A stretch of 64,000 nt of DNA, taken from Kitasatospora aureofaciens. Its GTDB lineage: Bacteria > Actinomycetota > Actinomycetes > Streptomycetales > Streptomycetaceae. Under the pieces are notes generated by a model. That model did not search any database and had not been told where the DNA came from. It worked only from the letters and a program-made list of their open reading frames with translations. A program made the position numbers and the translations under genes. Of this stretch, positions 10,269 through 18,410 are shown in pieces; the first letter of the stretch is position 1; the number at the start of each line of letters is the position of its first letter. The DNA is taken from the NCBI GenBank assembly GCA_000720845.1, contig JODU01000028.1:1-64000 (forward strand), in the 5' to 3' direction.

Positions 10269-11014
10269 AGCTCACCCTGCGCGTCTGGCGCCAGAAGAAC
10301 GCCGACGCCGAAGGCGCCATGTCCACGTACGAGGTGGACGGGATCTCGCAGGACATGTCGTTCCTGGAGATGCTCGACACCCTCAACGAGGAACTCATCC
10401 TCAAGAGCGAGGACCCGGTCGCCTTCGACCACGACTGCCGCGAGGGCATCTGCGGCGCCTGCTCGCTGGTCATCAACGGCGACGCCCACGGCCCCGAGCG
10501 CACCACCACCTGCCAGCTGCACATGCGGTCCTTCAAGGACGGCGACACCATCGACATCGAGCCGTGGCGGGCGTCCGCCTTCCCGGTCGTCAAGGACCTG
10601 GTCGTCGACCGCTCGGCCTTCGACCGGATCATCCAGGCCGGCGGCTACATCACCGCCCCCACCGGTGCCGCGCCGGAGGCGCACGCCACGCCGGTGCCCA
10701 AGCCGGACGCCGACCTCGCCTTCGAGCACGCGGAGTGCATCGGCTGCGGCGCGTGCGTGGCGGCCTGCCCGAACGGGGCGGCGATGCTGTTCACCTCCGC
10801 CAAGGTGAACCACCTCAACGTCCTGCCGCAGGGCGCGCCCGAGCGCGAGACACGAGTGCTCGACATGGTGGGGCAGATGGACGCGGAGGGCTTCGGCGGG
10901 TGCACGCTCACCGGTGAGTGCGCGACCGCCTGCCCGAAGGGCATCCCGCTGGTGTCCATCACCAGCATGAACAAGGAGTGGCTGCGGGCCACGCGCAAGG
11001 TGGCGAAGAAGTAG
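10265..11014 (+). CDS. sdhB: succinate dehydrogenase iron-sulfur subunit
   Basis: The 249-aa protein has the three cluster motifs expected: a [2Fe-2S] ferredoxin site (CREGICGAC plus the Cys of TTTCQ), a [4Fe-4S] site (CIGCGACVAACP) and a third site (CTLTGECATACPKGIP) for the [3Fe-4S] cluster. It conducts electrons from the flavin of SdhA to the haem/quinone of SdhC. ATG overlaps the sdhA stop (ATGA). A strong hairpin follows, closing the operon. Confidence 0.96.
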
Positions 11015-11045
11015 CCCCACCGACGTTCGCCGAAAGGTGCGGACG

Positions 11046-11081
11046 GACGGGGCCGGGAGAGGTGCTCCTCCCGGCCCCGTC
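11046..11081. terminator. terminator hairpin closing sdhCAB
   Basis: A 14-bp perfect inverted repeat (11046-11059 with 11068-11081; GACGGGGCCGGGAG arm) with an 8-nt loop begins 32 bp after the sdhB stop. Confidence 0.75.
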
Positions 11082-11243
11082 TCGCTTTGCGCGCACCCGG
11101 CATCCGGGAAGTGCGACCGGGCTCCCGGCATTCAGGAAGCGCACATCCGCGCTCCCGGCACTCGTCATGCGCAGTACAGCCGGTGTCGGAAGAACTGGGT
11201 CGAGCCGTCCCGCGACCGCGTTCTCACGACCAGGAGAGCACCC

Positions 11244-12014
11244 ATGACCGGCGTACTGACCGCTGACCGTCCCCCGAAACCCGCCGCTCCCCGCCGCTAC
11301 ACCGTCGCCCTCGCCCGCGACGAGGACGACGTGCGGGCCGCCCAGCGGCTGCGGCACGACGTGTTCGCCGGGGAGATGGGCGCGCTGCTGGCGAGCCCGC
11401 AACCCGGCCACGACGTCGACGCCTTCGACGCGTACTGCGACCACCTGCTGGTGCGCGAGGAGACGACCGGGCAGGTCGTCGGGACCTACCGGCTGCTGCC
11501 GCCGGAGCGCGCGGCGGTCGCCGGACGGCTGTACGCGGAGGGCGAGTTCGACCTCGCCGCGCTGGACGCGATCCGGCCCTCCCTGGTCGAGGTCGGCCGG
11601 TCCTGTGTGCACCCCGACCACCGCGACGGCGCGGTCATCGGACTCGTCTGGGCCGGCATAGCCCGCTACATGACCGACCGCGGCCACGCCTGGCTGGCGG
11701 GCTGCTGTTCACTCCCGCTCGCCGACGGCGGGGCCCTCGCCGCCGGTGCCTGGGACCGGGTACGGACCAAGCACCTGGCGCCCGAGGAGTACCGGGTGCG
11801 GCCGCTGCTGCCGTGGGTCCCGCGCCCGGCGGCGCCCACCGCCCGCGCCGAGCTGCCGGCGCTGCTGCGCGGCTACCTCCGGCTCGGCGCCTGGGTCTGC
11901 GGGGAGCCCGCGCACGACGTGGACTTCGGCGTCGCGGACCTGTACGTGCTGCTGCCGATGAACCGGGTCGACCCGCGCTACCTGCGGCACTTCCTCTCGC
12001 TGGCCCCGGCCTGA
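11244..12014 (+). CDS. olsB: GNAT-type ornithine N-acyltransferase, OlsB-like
   Basis: The 256-aa protein belongs to the OlsB/hemolysin-type acyltransferase family (PF13444): 'AQRLRHDVFAGEMGA' near residue 33, 'DAYCDHLLVRE', 'VVGTYRLLPP', 'VEVGRSCVHPDHRDGAVI' and 'YVLLPMNRVDPRYLRHFL'. OlsB transfers a 3-hydroxyacyl group from acyl carrier protein to ornithine, making lyso-ornithine lipid, the first step to phosphorus-free ornithine lipids. ATG 11244 follows CAGGAG at 11231. Its stop overlaps the next start (TGATG), pairing it with an OlsA-like enzyme, which is the strongest support for the pathway assignment. Confidence 0.82.
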   Translation: MTGVLTADRPPKPAAPRRYTVALARDEDDVRAAQRLRHDVFAGEMGALLASPQPGHDVDAFDAYCDHLLVREETTGQVVGTYRLLPPERAAVAGRLYAEGEFDLAALDAIRPSLVEVGRSCVHPDHRDGAVIGLVWAGIARYMTDRGHAWLAGCCSLPLADGGALAAGAWDRVRTKHLAPEEYRVRPLLPWVPRPAAPTARAELPALLRGYLRLGAWVCGEPAHDVDFGVADLYVLLPMNRVDPRYLRHFLSLAPA

Positions 12015-12841
12015 TGAGCGGCTGGCTCCCCTTCGCGCCCTGCACCCCCGCCGTGTGCGTGGAGCCGACCGCGGCCGTGGCGGCCGTACCGCGGGCCGTG
12101 CTGCGGCTCACCGCGGTCGCGGTGCTGCTCCTCGCCGGGATCGCCGTCGTGCTGGCGCCCTTTGGCGTCAGGCGCAGGCTGCCCGCGGCCCTGGTGCGGC
12201 GCTGGTGCCGGTGGGTGGTGCGGGCCGCGGGGATCCGGGTCCGCGTCACGGGGGCCGCCGTCCCCGGGGGCGGGCTGCTCCTGGTCGCCAACCACGTCTC
12301 CTGGCTCGACATCCCGCTGCTGGCCGCCGTACGTCCCGCGAGGATGCTGGCCAAGAGCGAGATACGGTGCTGGCCGGTGGCGGGCGGGCCGACGGCGCGC
12401 GCCGGGGCGCTGTTCATCGAACGGGACCGGCCGCGGGCCCTGCCGGGCACGGTCGAGGCGATCGCGCGGGCCCTGCGCGCGGGCGCCGCGGTGGCCGCCT
12501 TCCCCGAGGGCAGCACGTGGTGCGGACGGGCCCACGGCCCCTTCCGCCGGGCGGTGTTCCAGGCCGCCCTGGACGCCGGGGTGCCGGTCCTGCCGGTCCT
12601 GATCCGCTACCGGGTCGGGGAGCGGGCGGTGAGCACGACGCCCGCGTTCGTCGGCCCGGACACGCTGCTCGCCTCCCTGTGGCGGGTGGCCTCGGCCCGC
12701 GGCCTGACCGCCGAGGTGGAGGTGCGACCGGTCGTACCTCCAGGTCGTCACCGTGACCGCCGTTCCCTGGCCCGGGCCGTCGAGGACGAGGTCCACGGTG
12801 ACCCCGGGAAAGCACCTTCGAAAAGTATGTGTTCTTTGTGA
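12014..12841 (+). CDS. olsA: PlsC-family O-acyltransferase, OlsA-like
   Basis: The 275-aa protein has an N-terminal hydrophobic helix (about residues 30-45), the acyltransferase motif I 'NHVSWLD' (HX4D) near residue 95, 'GALFIERDR' and motif III 'AFPEGSTW'. These are the catalytic signatures of 1-acyl-glycerol-3-phosphate acyltransferases and OlsA. Coupled to the OlsB-like gene (TGATG), it most likely adds the second acyl chain to lyso-ornithine lipid at the membrane. A role in ordinary phosphatidate synthesis is the alternative. Confidence 0.8.
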   Translation: MSGWLPFAPCTPAVCVEPTAAVAAVPRAVLRLTAVAVLLLAGIAVVLAPFGVRRRLPAALVRRWCRWVVRAAGIRVRVTGAAVPGGGLLLVANHVSWLDIPLLAAVRPARMLAKSEIRCWPVAGGPTARAGALFIERDRPRALPGTVEAIARALRAGAAVAAFPEGSTWCGRAHGPFRRAVFQAALDAGVPVLPVLIRYRVGERAVSTTPAFVGPDTLLASLWRVASARGLTAEVEVRPVVPPGRHRDRRSLARAVEDEVHGDPGKAPSKSMCSL

Positions 12842-12913
12842 GGTTTGTGCCGTTTCCTTACCGCTGGATGCGGACAACCGGAAGGCAGGCACTCGAAAGG
12901 AGGGTGATGGCAG

Positions 12914-13867
12914 ATGATCACCCGTGAAGAGATCGCCAACGTCCTGGACCAACCGGTCTACGACGGGGACGGCAACAAGATCGGCGACGCGAAGCATGTG
13001 TTCTTCGACGACATGACCGGGCGCCCCGAGTGGGTGAGCGTCAAGACGGGTATGTTCGGCTCCGCCGAGTCCTTCGTACCCATCCGCGACGCCGCGCTGG
13101 TGCAGGACCACCTCGAGGTTCCCTACGGCAAGGACCAGGTCAAGGGCGCGCCCTCGGTCGACGTCGACGCGGGCGGCCATCTGTCGGAGACCGAGGAGCA
13201 CCGGCTCTACGACTACTACGGCATCAACTGGGACAGCGTGCTGTCCGAGGCCGAGCGCACCGACGACGGCCGCTTCGCCGCGGGACCGGGCCCGACGGGC
13301 GCGGCCGGAGCCGCCGGAGCCGCGGGTGCGGCGGGCCTGGCCGGCCGGACCGGCGAGAAGGACGTACGCGGTACGGCCGGTACCGGCGGCACGGCCGGGA
13401 CCGCGGGCGGCATGACCGGCCGCAAGGACGCCATGGAGCGCGAGGGCATGCGCGGCGACGAGGCCATGACCCGCTCCGAGGAGCAGATGCACGTCGGCGT
13501 CGAACGGCACGAGTCGGGCCGGGCCAGGCTGCGCAAGTACGTGGTCACCGAAGAGGTCCAGCAGACCGTTCCGGTGACCCACGAGGAAGTGCGCGTGGTG
13601 CGCGAGCCCATCACGGACGCCAACCGTGACGAGGCCCTGGCCGGGCCTGAGATCAGCGAGGCCGAGCACGAGGTCACGCTGCACGCGGAACGCCCCGTCG
13701 TGGAGACGGAGACGGTGCCGGTGGAGCGCGTCCGGATGACCACGGAGGAGCTCACGGAGAACGAGACGGTGCGCGGCCAGGTCCGCAAGGAGCGCATCGA
13801 GGCCGAGACCGAGTCCTTCACGGAGGACGAGACCGGTCGGAGCGGCAAGCGGCGGGGCCGCGAGTGA
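12914..13867 (+). CDS. PRC-barrel and DUF2382 (YsnF/AvaK) stress protein
   Basis: The 317-aa acidic protein has an N-terminal PRC-barrel domain (about 1-80; 'VYDGDGNKIGDAKHVFFDDMTGRPEWV', shown as part of a longer match), a Gly/Ala/Thr-rich linker with GAAGAAGAAG-like repeats (about 125-165), and a C-terminal DUF2382 domain with alternating 'LRKYVVTEEVQQTVPVTHEE' and 'VTLHAERPVVETETV' strands. In Firmicutes and actinomycetes this pairing is found in general-stress proteins. A good ribosome binding site (AAAGGAGGG, 12897-12905) precedes ATG 12914. No signal peptide. Confidence 0.88.
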   Translation: MITREEIANVLDQPVYDGDGNKIGDAKHVFFDDMTGRPEWVSVKTGMFGSAESFVPIRDAALVQDHLEVPYGKDQVKGAPSVDVDAGGHLSETEEHRLYDYYGINWDSVLSEAERTDDGRFAAGPGPTGAAGAAGAAGAAGLAGRTGEKDVRGTAGTGGTAGTAGGMTGRKDAMEREGMRGDEAMTRSEEQMHVGVERHESGRARLRKYVVTEEVQQTVPVTHEEVRVVREPITDANRDEALAGPEISEAEHEVTLHAERPVVETETVPVERVRMTTEELTENETVRGQVRKERIEAETESFTEDETGRSGKRRGRE

Positions 13868-13895
13868 CCGTCCCCCGTCCTCAGCGCGGGACCGT

Positions 13896-13922
13896 GCGCC
13901 GGTGAACGGAGTTCACCGGCGC
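13896..13922. terminator. bidirectional hairpin between convergent genes
   Basis: A perfect 12-bp stem (13896-13907 with 13911-13922) and 3-nt loop sits between the convergent DUF2382 and UvrA-like genes and includes the stop codon of the latter. Confidence 0.65.
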
Positions 13923-14851
13923 TTCCCGGCGTCCAGGGCACGGGCCAGATAGGGCGCGGTGGCGCTTCCTTCGACGGCCGCCACCTCGACGGGTGTTCCG
14001 GCGGCCACGATCCGGCCGCCCGCGTCGCCGCCGCCGGGCCCCAGGTCGATCACGTGGTCGGCGCCCGCGACCACACTCATGTCGTGCTCGACCACGACCA
14101 CCGTGTGCCCGGCGTCGACCAGGCCGTGCAACTGCCGCATCAGCACCTGGACGTCGGCCGGGTGCAGACCCGTCGTCGGCTCGTCGAGCAGGTACAGGGT
14201 GTGGCCCCGGCGCCCGCGCTGCAACTCGCTCGCCAGCTTGATGCGCTGGGCTTCCCCGCCGGACAGCTCGGTCGCGGGCTGGCCCAGCCGCAGATACCCC
14301 AGCCCGACGTCCAGCAGCGCGGCCAGAGCGCGGGCCGCCGCCGGTGAGTCCGCGAAGAACTCCGCCGCGCCCTCCACCGTCAGGTCCAGCACCTCGGCGA
14401 TGTTCCGCCCCCGGTACGCCACTTCGAGCGTCTCGGGGTTGTAGCGCGCCCCGCCGCAGTCCGGGCACGGCGCGTACGTGCTCGGCAGGAACAGCAGCTC
14501 GACGCTGACGAATCCCTCGCCCTGGCAGGTCTCGCAGCGCCCGCCCGGCACGTTGAAGGAGAACCGGCCCACGCCGTAACCGCGCTCGCGCGCCTGGCCG
14601 GTGGCCGCGAAGACCTTCCGTACCACGTCGAACAGGCCCGTGTACGTGGCCAGATTGGAGCGCGGGGTGCGGCCGATCGGCCGCTGGTCCACGGAGACCA
14701 GCCGGTCCACCCCCGCCAGGTCCTCGGTGATCTCGCCGACCAGGGTCGACTTCCCCGAGCCGGACACGCCCGTCACCGCCGTGAGCACCCCGAGCGGGAA
14801 CCGAGCGGTCACCCCGCGCAGGTTGTGCCGGGTCACCGGACCGACCGTCAC
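13913..14851 (-). CDS. UvrA-like ABC ATPase, C-terminal half (separate frame)
   Basis: This 312-aa frame is the second ABC half of a UvrA-like protein: Walker A 'GVSGSGKSTL', zinc modules CETCQGEG and CPDCGGAR, signature 'ELSGGEAQRIKLA', Walker B 'LYLLDEPTTGLHPADV' and the switch His in 'VVVVEHDM'. GTG at 14851 overlaps the stop of the upstream half (GTGA), placing it in the -1 frame. In relatives both halves are normally one chain of about 780-800 aa. Either this is a genuine split pair or a single-base deletion broke the gene; the same frame reads sensibly for about 14 codons upstream of the GTG, which favours a frameshift. Confidence 0.7.
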   Translation of the reverse strand: MTVGPVTRHNLRGVTARFPLGVLTAVTGVSGSGKSTLVGEITEDLAGVDRLVSVDQRPIGRTPRSNLATYTGLFDVVRKVFAATGQARERGYGVGRFSFNVPGGRCETCQGEGFVSVELLFLPSTYAPCPDCGGARYNPETLEVAYRGRNIAEVLDLTVEGAAEFFADSPAAARALAALLDVGLGYLRLGQPATELSGGEAQRIKLASELQRGRRGHTLYLLDEPTTGLHPADVQVLMRQLHGLVDAGHTVVVVEHDMSVVAGADHVIDLGPGGGDAGGRIVAAGTPVEVAAVEGSATAPYLARALDAGKRR

Positions 14852-16257
14852 CGAGCCGCGCGGGGCGCGTACCTCGCGGCCCGGCGCGGGGAGCGGTCGA
14901 AGAGGTGACGGGCGGTGGCGGACTCCGCGACGCGGGCCAGCCCCTCGACCGGACCGCTGTACAGCACCCGCCCGCCGTGCTCCCCGGCCCGCGGACCGAC
15001 GTCCACGATCCAGTCGGCGCCGCGCATCACGCCCAGGTGGTGCTCCACCACGAACACCGAGTTGCCCGCCGCCTTCAGCCGCTCCAGCACCGTCAGGAGC
15101 GCCTCCGTGTCCGCCGGGTGCAGACCCGCCGAGGGCTCGTCGAGGACGTACACGACGCCGAACAGCCCGGAGCGCAGCTGGGTCGCGAGCCGCAGCCGCT
15201 GCAACTCGCCCGCCGACAGGGTGGGGGTGGGCCGGTCGAGGCTCAGATAGCCGAGCCCCAGCTCGACGACGGGCGCGATCCGGGAGGTGAGGTCCTCGGT
15301 CAGGACCTTGGCCGTCTCGCCCTCGGTCGGCAGCAGCCCGGCCAGCTCCGTGAGCGGCAGCGCCGCCAGCTCGGCGACGGTGCGGCCGCCCACGGTCACC
15401 GCGAGCGCCTCGGCCCGCAGCCTGCCGCCGCCGCACACCGGACACGGCGCGCTGGTGAGGAACCGCTCCGCCTTCGCCCGCAGGGAGGCGCTCTTCGAGT
15501 CCGCGAACGTCTTCATCACATAGCGCCGGGCGCTCATGTACGTGCCCTGGTACGGCCGCTGGATGCGGCCCGCTTCCCGCACCGGGTGCACCGTGACCAC
15601 CGGCTGTTCGTCGGTGAACAGGATCCACTCCCGCGCTTCGGCGGGCAGCTCGCGCCAGGGCCGGTCCACGTCGTATCCGAGCGCGTCGAGGACGTCCCGC
15701 AGGTTCTTGCCCTGCCAGGCCCCCGGCCACGCGGCGATCGCACCGTCCCGGATCGACAGCGAGGGATCCGGGACCAGCAGTTCCTCGGTGGTGCGGTGCA
15801 CCCGGCCGAGCCCGTGGCACCGAGGGCAGGCCCCGGCCGCGGTGTTCGGCGAGAAGGCGTCGGAGTCCAGCCGCTCGGCGCCCGGCGGGTAGTCGCCGGC
15901 GCGGGAGAAGAGCATCCGCAGGGAGTTGGAGAGGTTGGTGACCGTGCCCACCGAGGAGCGGGACGTCGGGGTCGCCCGCCGCTGCTGGAGCGACACGGCG
16001 GGCGGCAGCCCGGTGATCTCACCCACCTTGGGGGCGCCGACCTGGTGGATCAGCCGGCGGGCGTACGGCGCGACCGATTCGAAGTAGCGCCGCTGCGCCT
16101 CCGCGTAGACCGTCCCGAAGGCCAGCGACGACTTGCCCGATCCCGAGACCCCGGTGAACACCGCCACCACGTCCCGGGGGACGTCCACGTCCACGCCCTT
16201 GAGGTTGTGTTCGCGGGCGTCGCGCACCCGGACGTACGGGTCGTGGGGGCTGTGCAT
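14848..16257 (-). CDS. UvrA-like ABC ATPase, N-terminal half
   Basis: The 469-aa frame contains the first ABC half: 'HNLKGVDVDVPR', Walker A 'GVSGSGKSSLAFGT', the 'QRRYFESVAPYARR' segment, zinc-type CPRCHGLG and CPVCGGGR, signature 'LSAGELQRLRLATQL' and Walker B 'VYVLDEPSAGLHPAD'. It lacks the UvrB-binding insertion of true UvrA, so it is a class II UvrA-like protein, often linked to drug self-protection or repair of special lesions rather than normal excision. It stops at TGA 14850-14848, where the second half begins in another frame. With both halves the total is about 781 aa. Confidence 0.75.
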   Translation of the reverse strand: MHSPHDPYVRVRDAREHNLKGVDVDVPRDVVAVFTGVSGSGKSSLAFGTVYAEAQRRYFESVAPYARRLIHQVGAPKVGEITGLPPAVSLQQRRATPTSRSSVGTVTNLSNSLRMLFSRAGDYPPGAERLDSDAFSPNTAAGACPRCHGLGRVHRTTEELLVPDPSLSIRDGAIAAWPGAWQGKNLRDVLDALGYDVDRPWRELPAEAREWILFTDEQPVVTVHPVREAGRIQRPYQGTYMSARRYVMKTFADSKSASLRAKAERFLTSAPCPVCGGGRLRAEALAVTVGGRTVAELAALPLTELAGLLPTEGETAKVLTEDLTSRIAPVVELGLGYLSLDRPTPTLSAGELQRLRLATQLRSGLFGVVYVLDEPSAGLHPADTEALLTVLERLKAAGNSVFVVEHHLGVMRGADWIVDVGPRAGEHGGRVLYSGPVEGLARVAESATARHLFDRSPRRAARYAPRAAR

Positions 16258-16299
16258 CGCGGAGGGCTCCGTACGGTGGGCGGGACAAACCCCGCGATT

Positions 16300-17319
16300 C
16301 TACGCCGGGGCGCCGAGCGGTCCCGTACCGGTGACACGGGCGAGCCGCCGATAGGAGTCGAGCAGCGCCGCGCGGTCGTACGTGCTGGTGGTGACCAGGA
16401 CCTCCTGCGCGCCCGTCTCCTTCACCAGCCGCTCCAGCTCGTCGGCGACCTGCTCCTCGGTGCCGGCGACGTGGCCCGCGAGACCCGCCTCGTACAGATC
16501 GCGTTCCTTGCCGGTCATCGTCCGGGCCTCGACCTCCTCGGCCGGCGGCAGCGGCGGGAAGGAGCCGCGCGTGCGGGCGTGGGCCATGGACCACGCCTCC
16601 GGGACCAGGAGCCGCCGGGCCGCCGCGGGGGTGGCGGCCACCGCGACGGACCCGGAGACGACGACGTACGGCTCCCGGCTCCACTCGGAGGGACGGAACC
16701 CGGCGCGGTAGCGGTGGATGCCGCGGCGCATCCGGTCCCGGTCGCGCAGGTCCCCGATGACCATCGGCAGACCGGCCCGGGCGGCGACCGCCGCACCCTC
16801 GCCCATGGCCAGCACGAACGGGGGTACGGTCAGCCCCTCCGCGGGGCGCGCGTGCACGCCCGTGGGCGAGGTGCCCCGGAACCAGCCGAGCAGCTCGGCC
16901 AGTTGCGCGTCGAAGTCCTCGGCGTCGTCCTTGTCCCGGCCCAGCGCCCTGCGGACGCCGTCGGTGAAGCCCACCGAGCGGCCGAGGCCCATGTCGACCC
17001 GGCCGGGGAAGAGCGACTCCAGCACGCCGAACTGCTCGGCGACGACCAGCGGCCGGTGGTTGGGCAGCATCACACCCCCGGTGCCGACCCGGATGCGGCT
17101 CGTGGCCCCGGCCAGGGCGGCGGCGAGCACGGTGGGTGCCGATCCGGCCACCCCGGGCACGCCGTGGTGCTCCGCCACCCAGAACCGGTGGTAGCCGAGC
17201 CGCTCGGCCTCCCGGGCCAGCTCCACGGTGTCGCGCAGCGCCTCCCCGGCACTGCGGCCCGCCCGGATGCGGGAACGGTCGAGGACGGAGAAGCGGGTGG
17301 TGGCGAGTACGGAGGTCAC
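16300..17319 (-). CDS. LLM-class (luciferase-like) flavin-dependent oxidoreductase
   Basis: The 339-aa protein has the bacterial luciferase-like TIM-barrel features: 'SVLDRSRI', 'LGYHRFWVAEHHGVPG', 'RVGTGGVMLPNHRPLVVAEQF', 'FPGRVDMGLGRS' and a C-terminal 'GTEEQVADELERLVKETGAQEVLVTT' (shown as part of longer conserved stretches). It belongs to the MsnO8-like group that uses FMNH2 or F420. GTG 17319 is preferred because the family normally begins near '.SVLD'; upstream residues are Arg-rich and unconserved. No clear Shine-Dalgarno. Substrate unknown. Confidence 0.85.
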   Translation of the reverse strand: MTSVLATTRFSVLDRSRIRAGRSAGEALRDTVELAREAERLGYHRFWVAEHHGVPGVAGSAPTVLAAALAGATSRIRVGTGGVMLPNHRPLVVAEQFGVLESLFPGRVDMGLGRSVGFTDGVRRALGRDKDDAEDFDAQLAELLGWFRGTSPTGVHARPAEGLTVPPFVLAMGEGAAVAARAGLPMVIGDLRDRDRMRRGIHRYRAGFRPSEWSREPYVVVSGSVAVAATPAAARRLLVPEAWSMAHARTRGSFPPLPPAEEVEARTMTGKERDLYEAGLAGHVAGTEEQVADELERLVKETGAQEVLVTTSTYDRAALLDSYRRLARVTGTGPLGAPA

Positions 17320-17416
17320 ATGGTGTTCAACGCCCGCACGCCGCACAGATTCCCGAAGCCGCACGCCGCACGGGCTCCGGGCGCCCTTTCCGGGCCGCGC
17401 GCTCTAGGGTGGCCGG

Positions 17417-17908
17417 GTGAGCGACAGCAGCAGGCCCCCGGTGGCCGTGTTCGACCTGGACAACACCCTCGCCGGCACCGCGCACCGGCAGCGGTTCCTG
17501 GAGCGCCGGCCCCGCGACTGGGACGCCTTCTTCGCCGCCGCGCCGCACGATCCGCCGCTCGCCGAGGGCGTCGCGCTGGTACGGGAGAGCGCGAAGGAGT
17601 GCGAGATCGTCTACCTGACCGGACGGCCCGAGCGCTGCCGGCGCGACACGCTCGACTGGCTGGCCGCGCACGGCCTGCCGGACGGGGCCGTGCACATGCG
17701 GGGCGACGCCGACCGCAGGCCCGCCCGGCGCACCAAGCTGGAGGTCCTGCGGCGGCTCGCGCGGACCCGCGAGGTCCGGGTCCTGGTGGACGACGACGAG
17801 TTGGTCTGCGACGACGCCGAACGGGCCGGTTTCCCCGTGCTCAGGGCACGCTGGGCGGCCCGGTCGGCCGAGCTGCGCGTGGCGCAGGAGCGCGAGGGCC
17901 GCACCTGA
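17417..17908 (+). CDS. HAD-superfamily phosphatase domain protein
   Basis: The 163-aa protein starts VAVFDLDNTLAGT (HAD motif I DxDxT, residues about 12-16), has motif II 'VYLTGRPERCRRDTLDWLAAHGL', and a terminal acidic motif 'VLVDDDELVCDDAERAGFPV'. This is the compact HAD fold resembling the phosphatase domain of polynucleotide kinase-phosphatase or acid-phosphatase-like proteins. It probably hydrolyses a phosphate ester in the cytoplasm. It starts with GTG at 17417. Confidence 0.8.
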   Translation: MSDSSRPPVAVFDLDNTLAGTAHRQRFLERRPRDWDAFFAAAPHDPPLAEGVALVRESAKECEIVYLTGRPERCRRDTLDWLAAHGLPDGAVHMRGDADRRPARRTKLEVLRRLARTREVRVLVDDDELVCDDAERAGFPVLRARWAARSAELRVAQEREGRT

Positions 17909-17941
17909 GGGACGTGGCCGCCCGAGGGCGCTGCGGGGGCG

Positions 17942-18157
17942 TCAGTCCGACTCCTCCAGGCGGAAGCCGAGCTTGAGACCGACCTGCCAGTGCGCGACCT
18001 GTCCGTCCTCGATCTGGCCGCGCACCTGCGTCACCTCGAACCAGTCCAGCTTGCGCAGGGTCTGCGAGGCGCGCGTGACGGCGTTGCGGACGGCCTGGTC
18101 GACGCCGTCGGGCGAGGTGCCGACGACCTCGGTGACCCGGTAGGTGTGGTTCGACAT
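17942..18157 (-). CDS. dodecin family flavin-storage protein
   Basis: The 71-aa protein matches dodecin throughout: 'YRVTEVVGTSPDGVDQAV', 'TLRKLDWFEVTQVRG' with the Trp that stacks on flavin, and 'AHWQVGLKLGFRLE' at the C-terminus. Dodecins form hollow dodecamers that bind riboflavin, FMN or CoA and buffer free flavin. ATG 18157 is preceded by GAAGGGAG. Monocistronic, convergent to the HAD gene. Confidence 0.92.
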   Translation of the reverse strand: MSNHTYRVTEVVGTSPDGVDQAVRNAVTRASQTLRKLDWFEVTQVRGQIEDGQVAHWQVGLKLGFRLEESD

Positions 18158-18273
18158 GCGGGTGCTCCCTTCCGCGGGGACAGCGGTGTGCCCTGCGTCA
18201 CTCCACCGTGCCCCAAGTCGGGACGGAGCGCGAGGCATCGGGCTCGTGGGTGGCAACCGTCCGGTACCTCCCC

Positions 18274-18302
18274 TTGACCTTTGTATTGGTCCATACCAAA
18301 AT
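18274..18302 (+). promoter_or_regulatory. putative promoter with DasR/dre-like operator
   Basis: TTGACC at 18274-18279 could serve as a -35 element, with CAAAAT at 18297-18302 as a weak -10 (17-bp spacer). The spacer holds a perfect 14-bp palindrome with half sites TTGGT and ACCAA (18286-18299). Its core TGGTCCATACCA resembles the TGGTC-N3-ACCA pattern of DasR sites (9 of 12 positions) and the TGGTCCAGACC motif of Streptomyces chitinase promoters. Repression by a GntR-type regulator of amino-sugar use is inferred. Confidence 0.5.
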
Positions 18303-18410
18303 CCCAGACACCCGTTCGAGCCTCGGGCTCGTCCCCCACGTCGGGCTTCCCTTCGCATGTGCAGGACCCACCTGCCCGCGCCCTGTGTTCGTCAGTCAGA
18401 AGGACCCCTC

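Noticed and set aside
14905..17976. 1023-aa plus-strand frame opposite the UvrA-like and LLM genes
   Set aside because: Antisense shadow of clear minus-strand genes, composed of Arg/Gly/Ala-rich sequence without domains.
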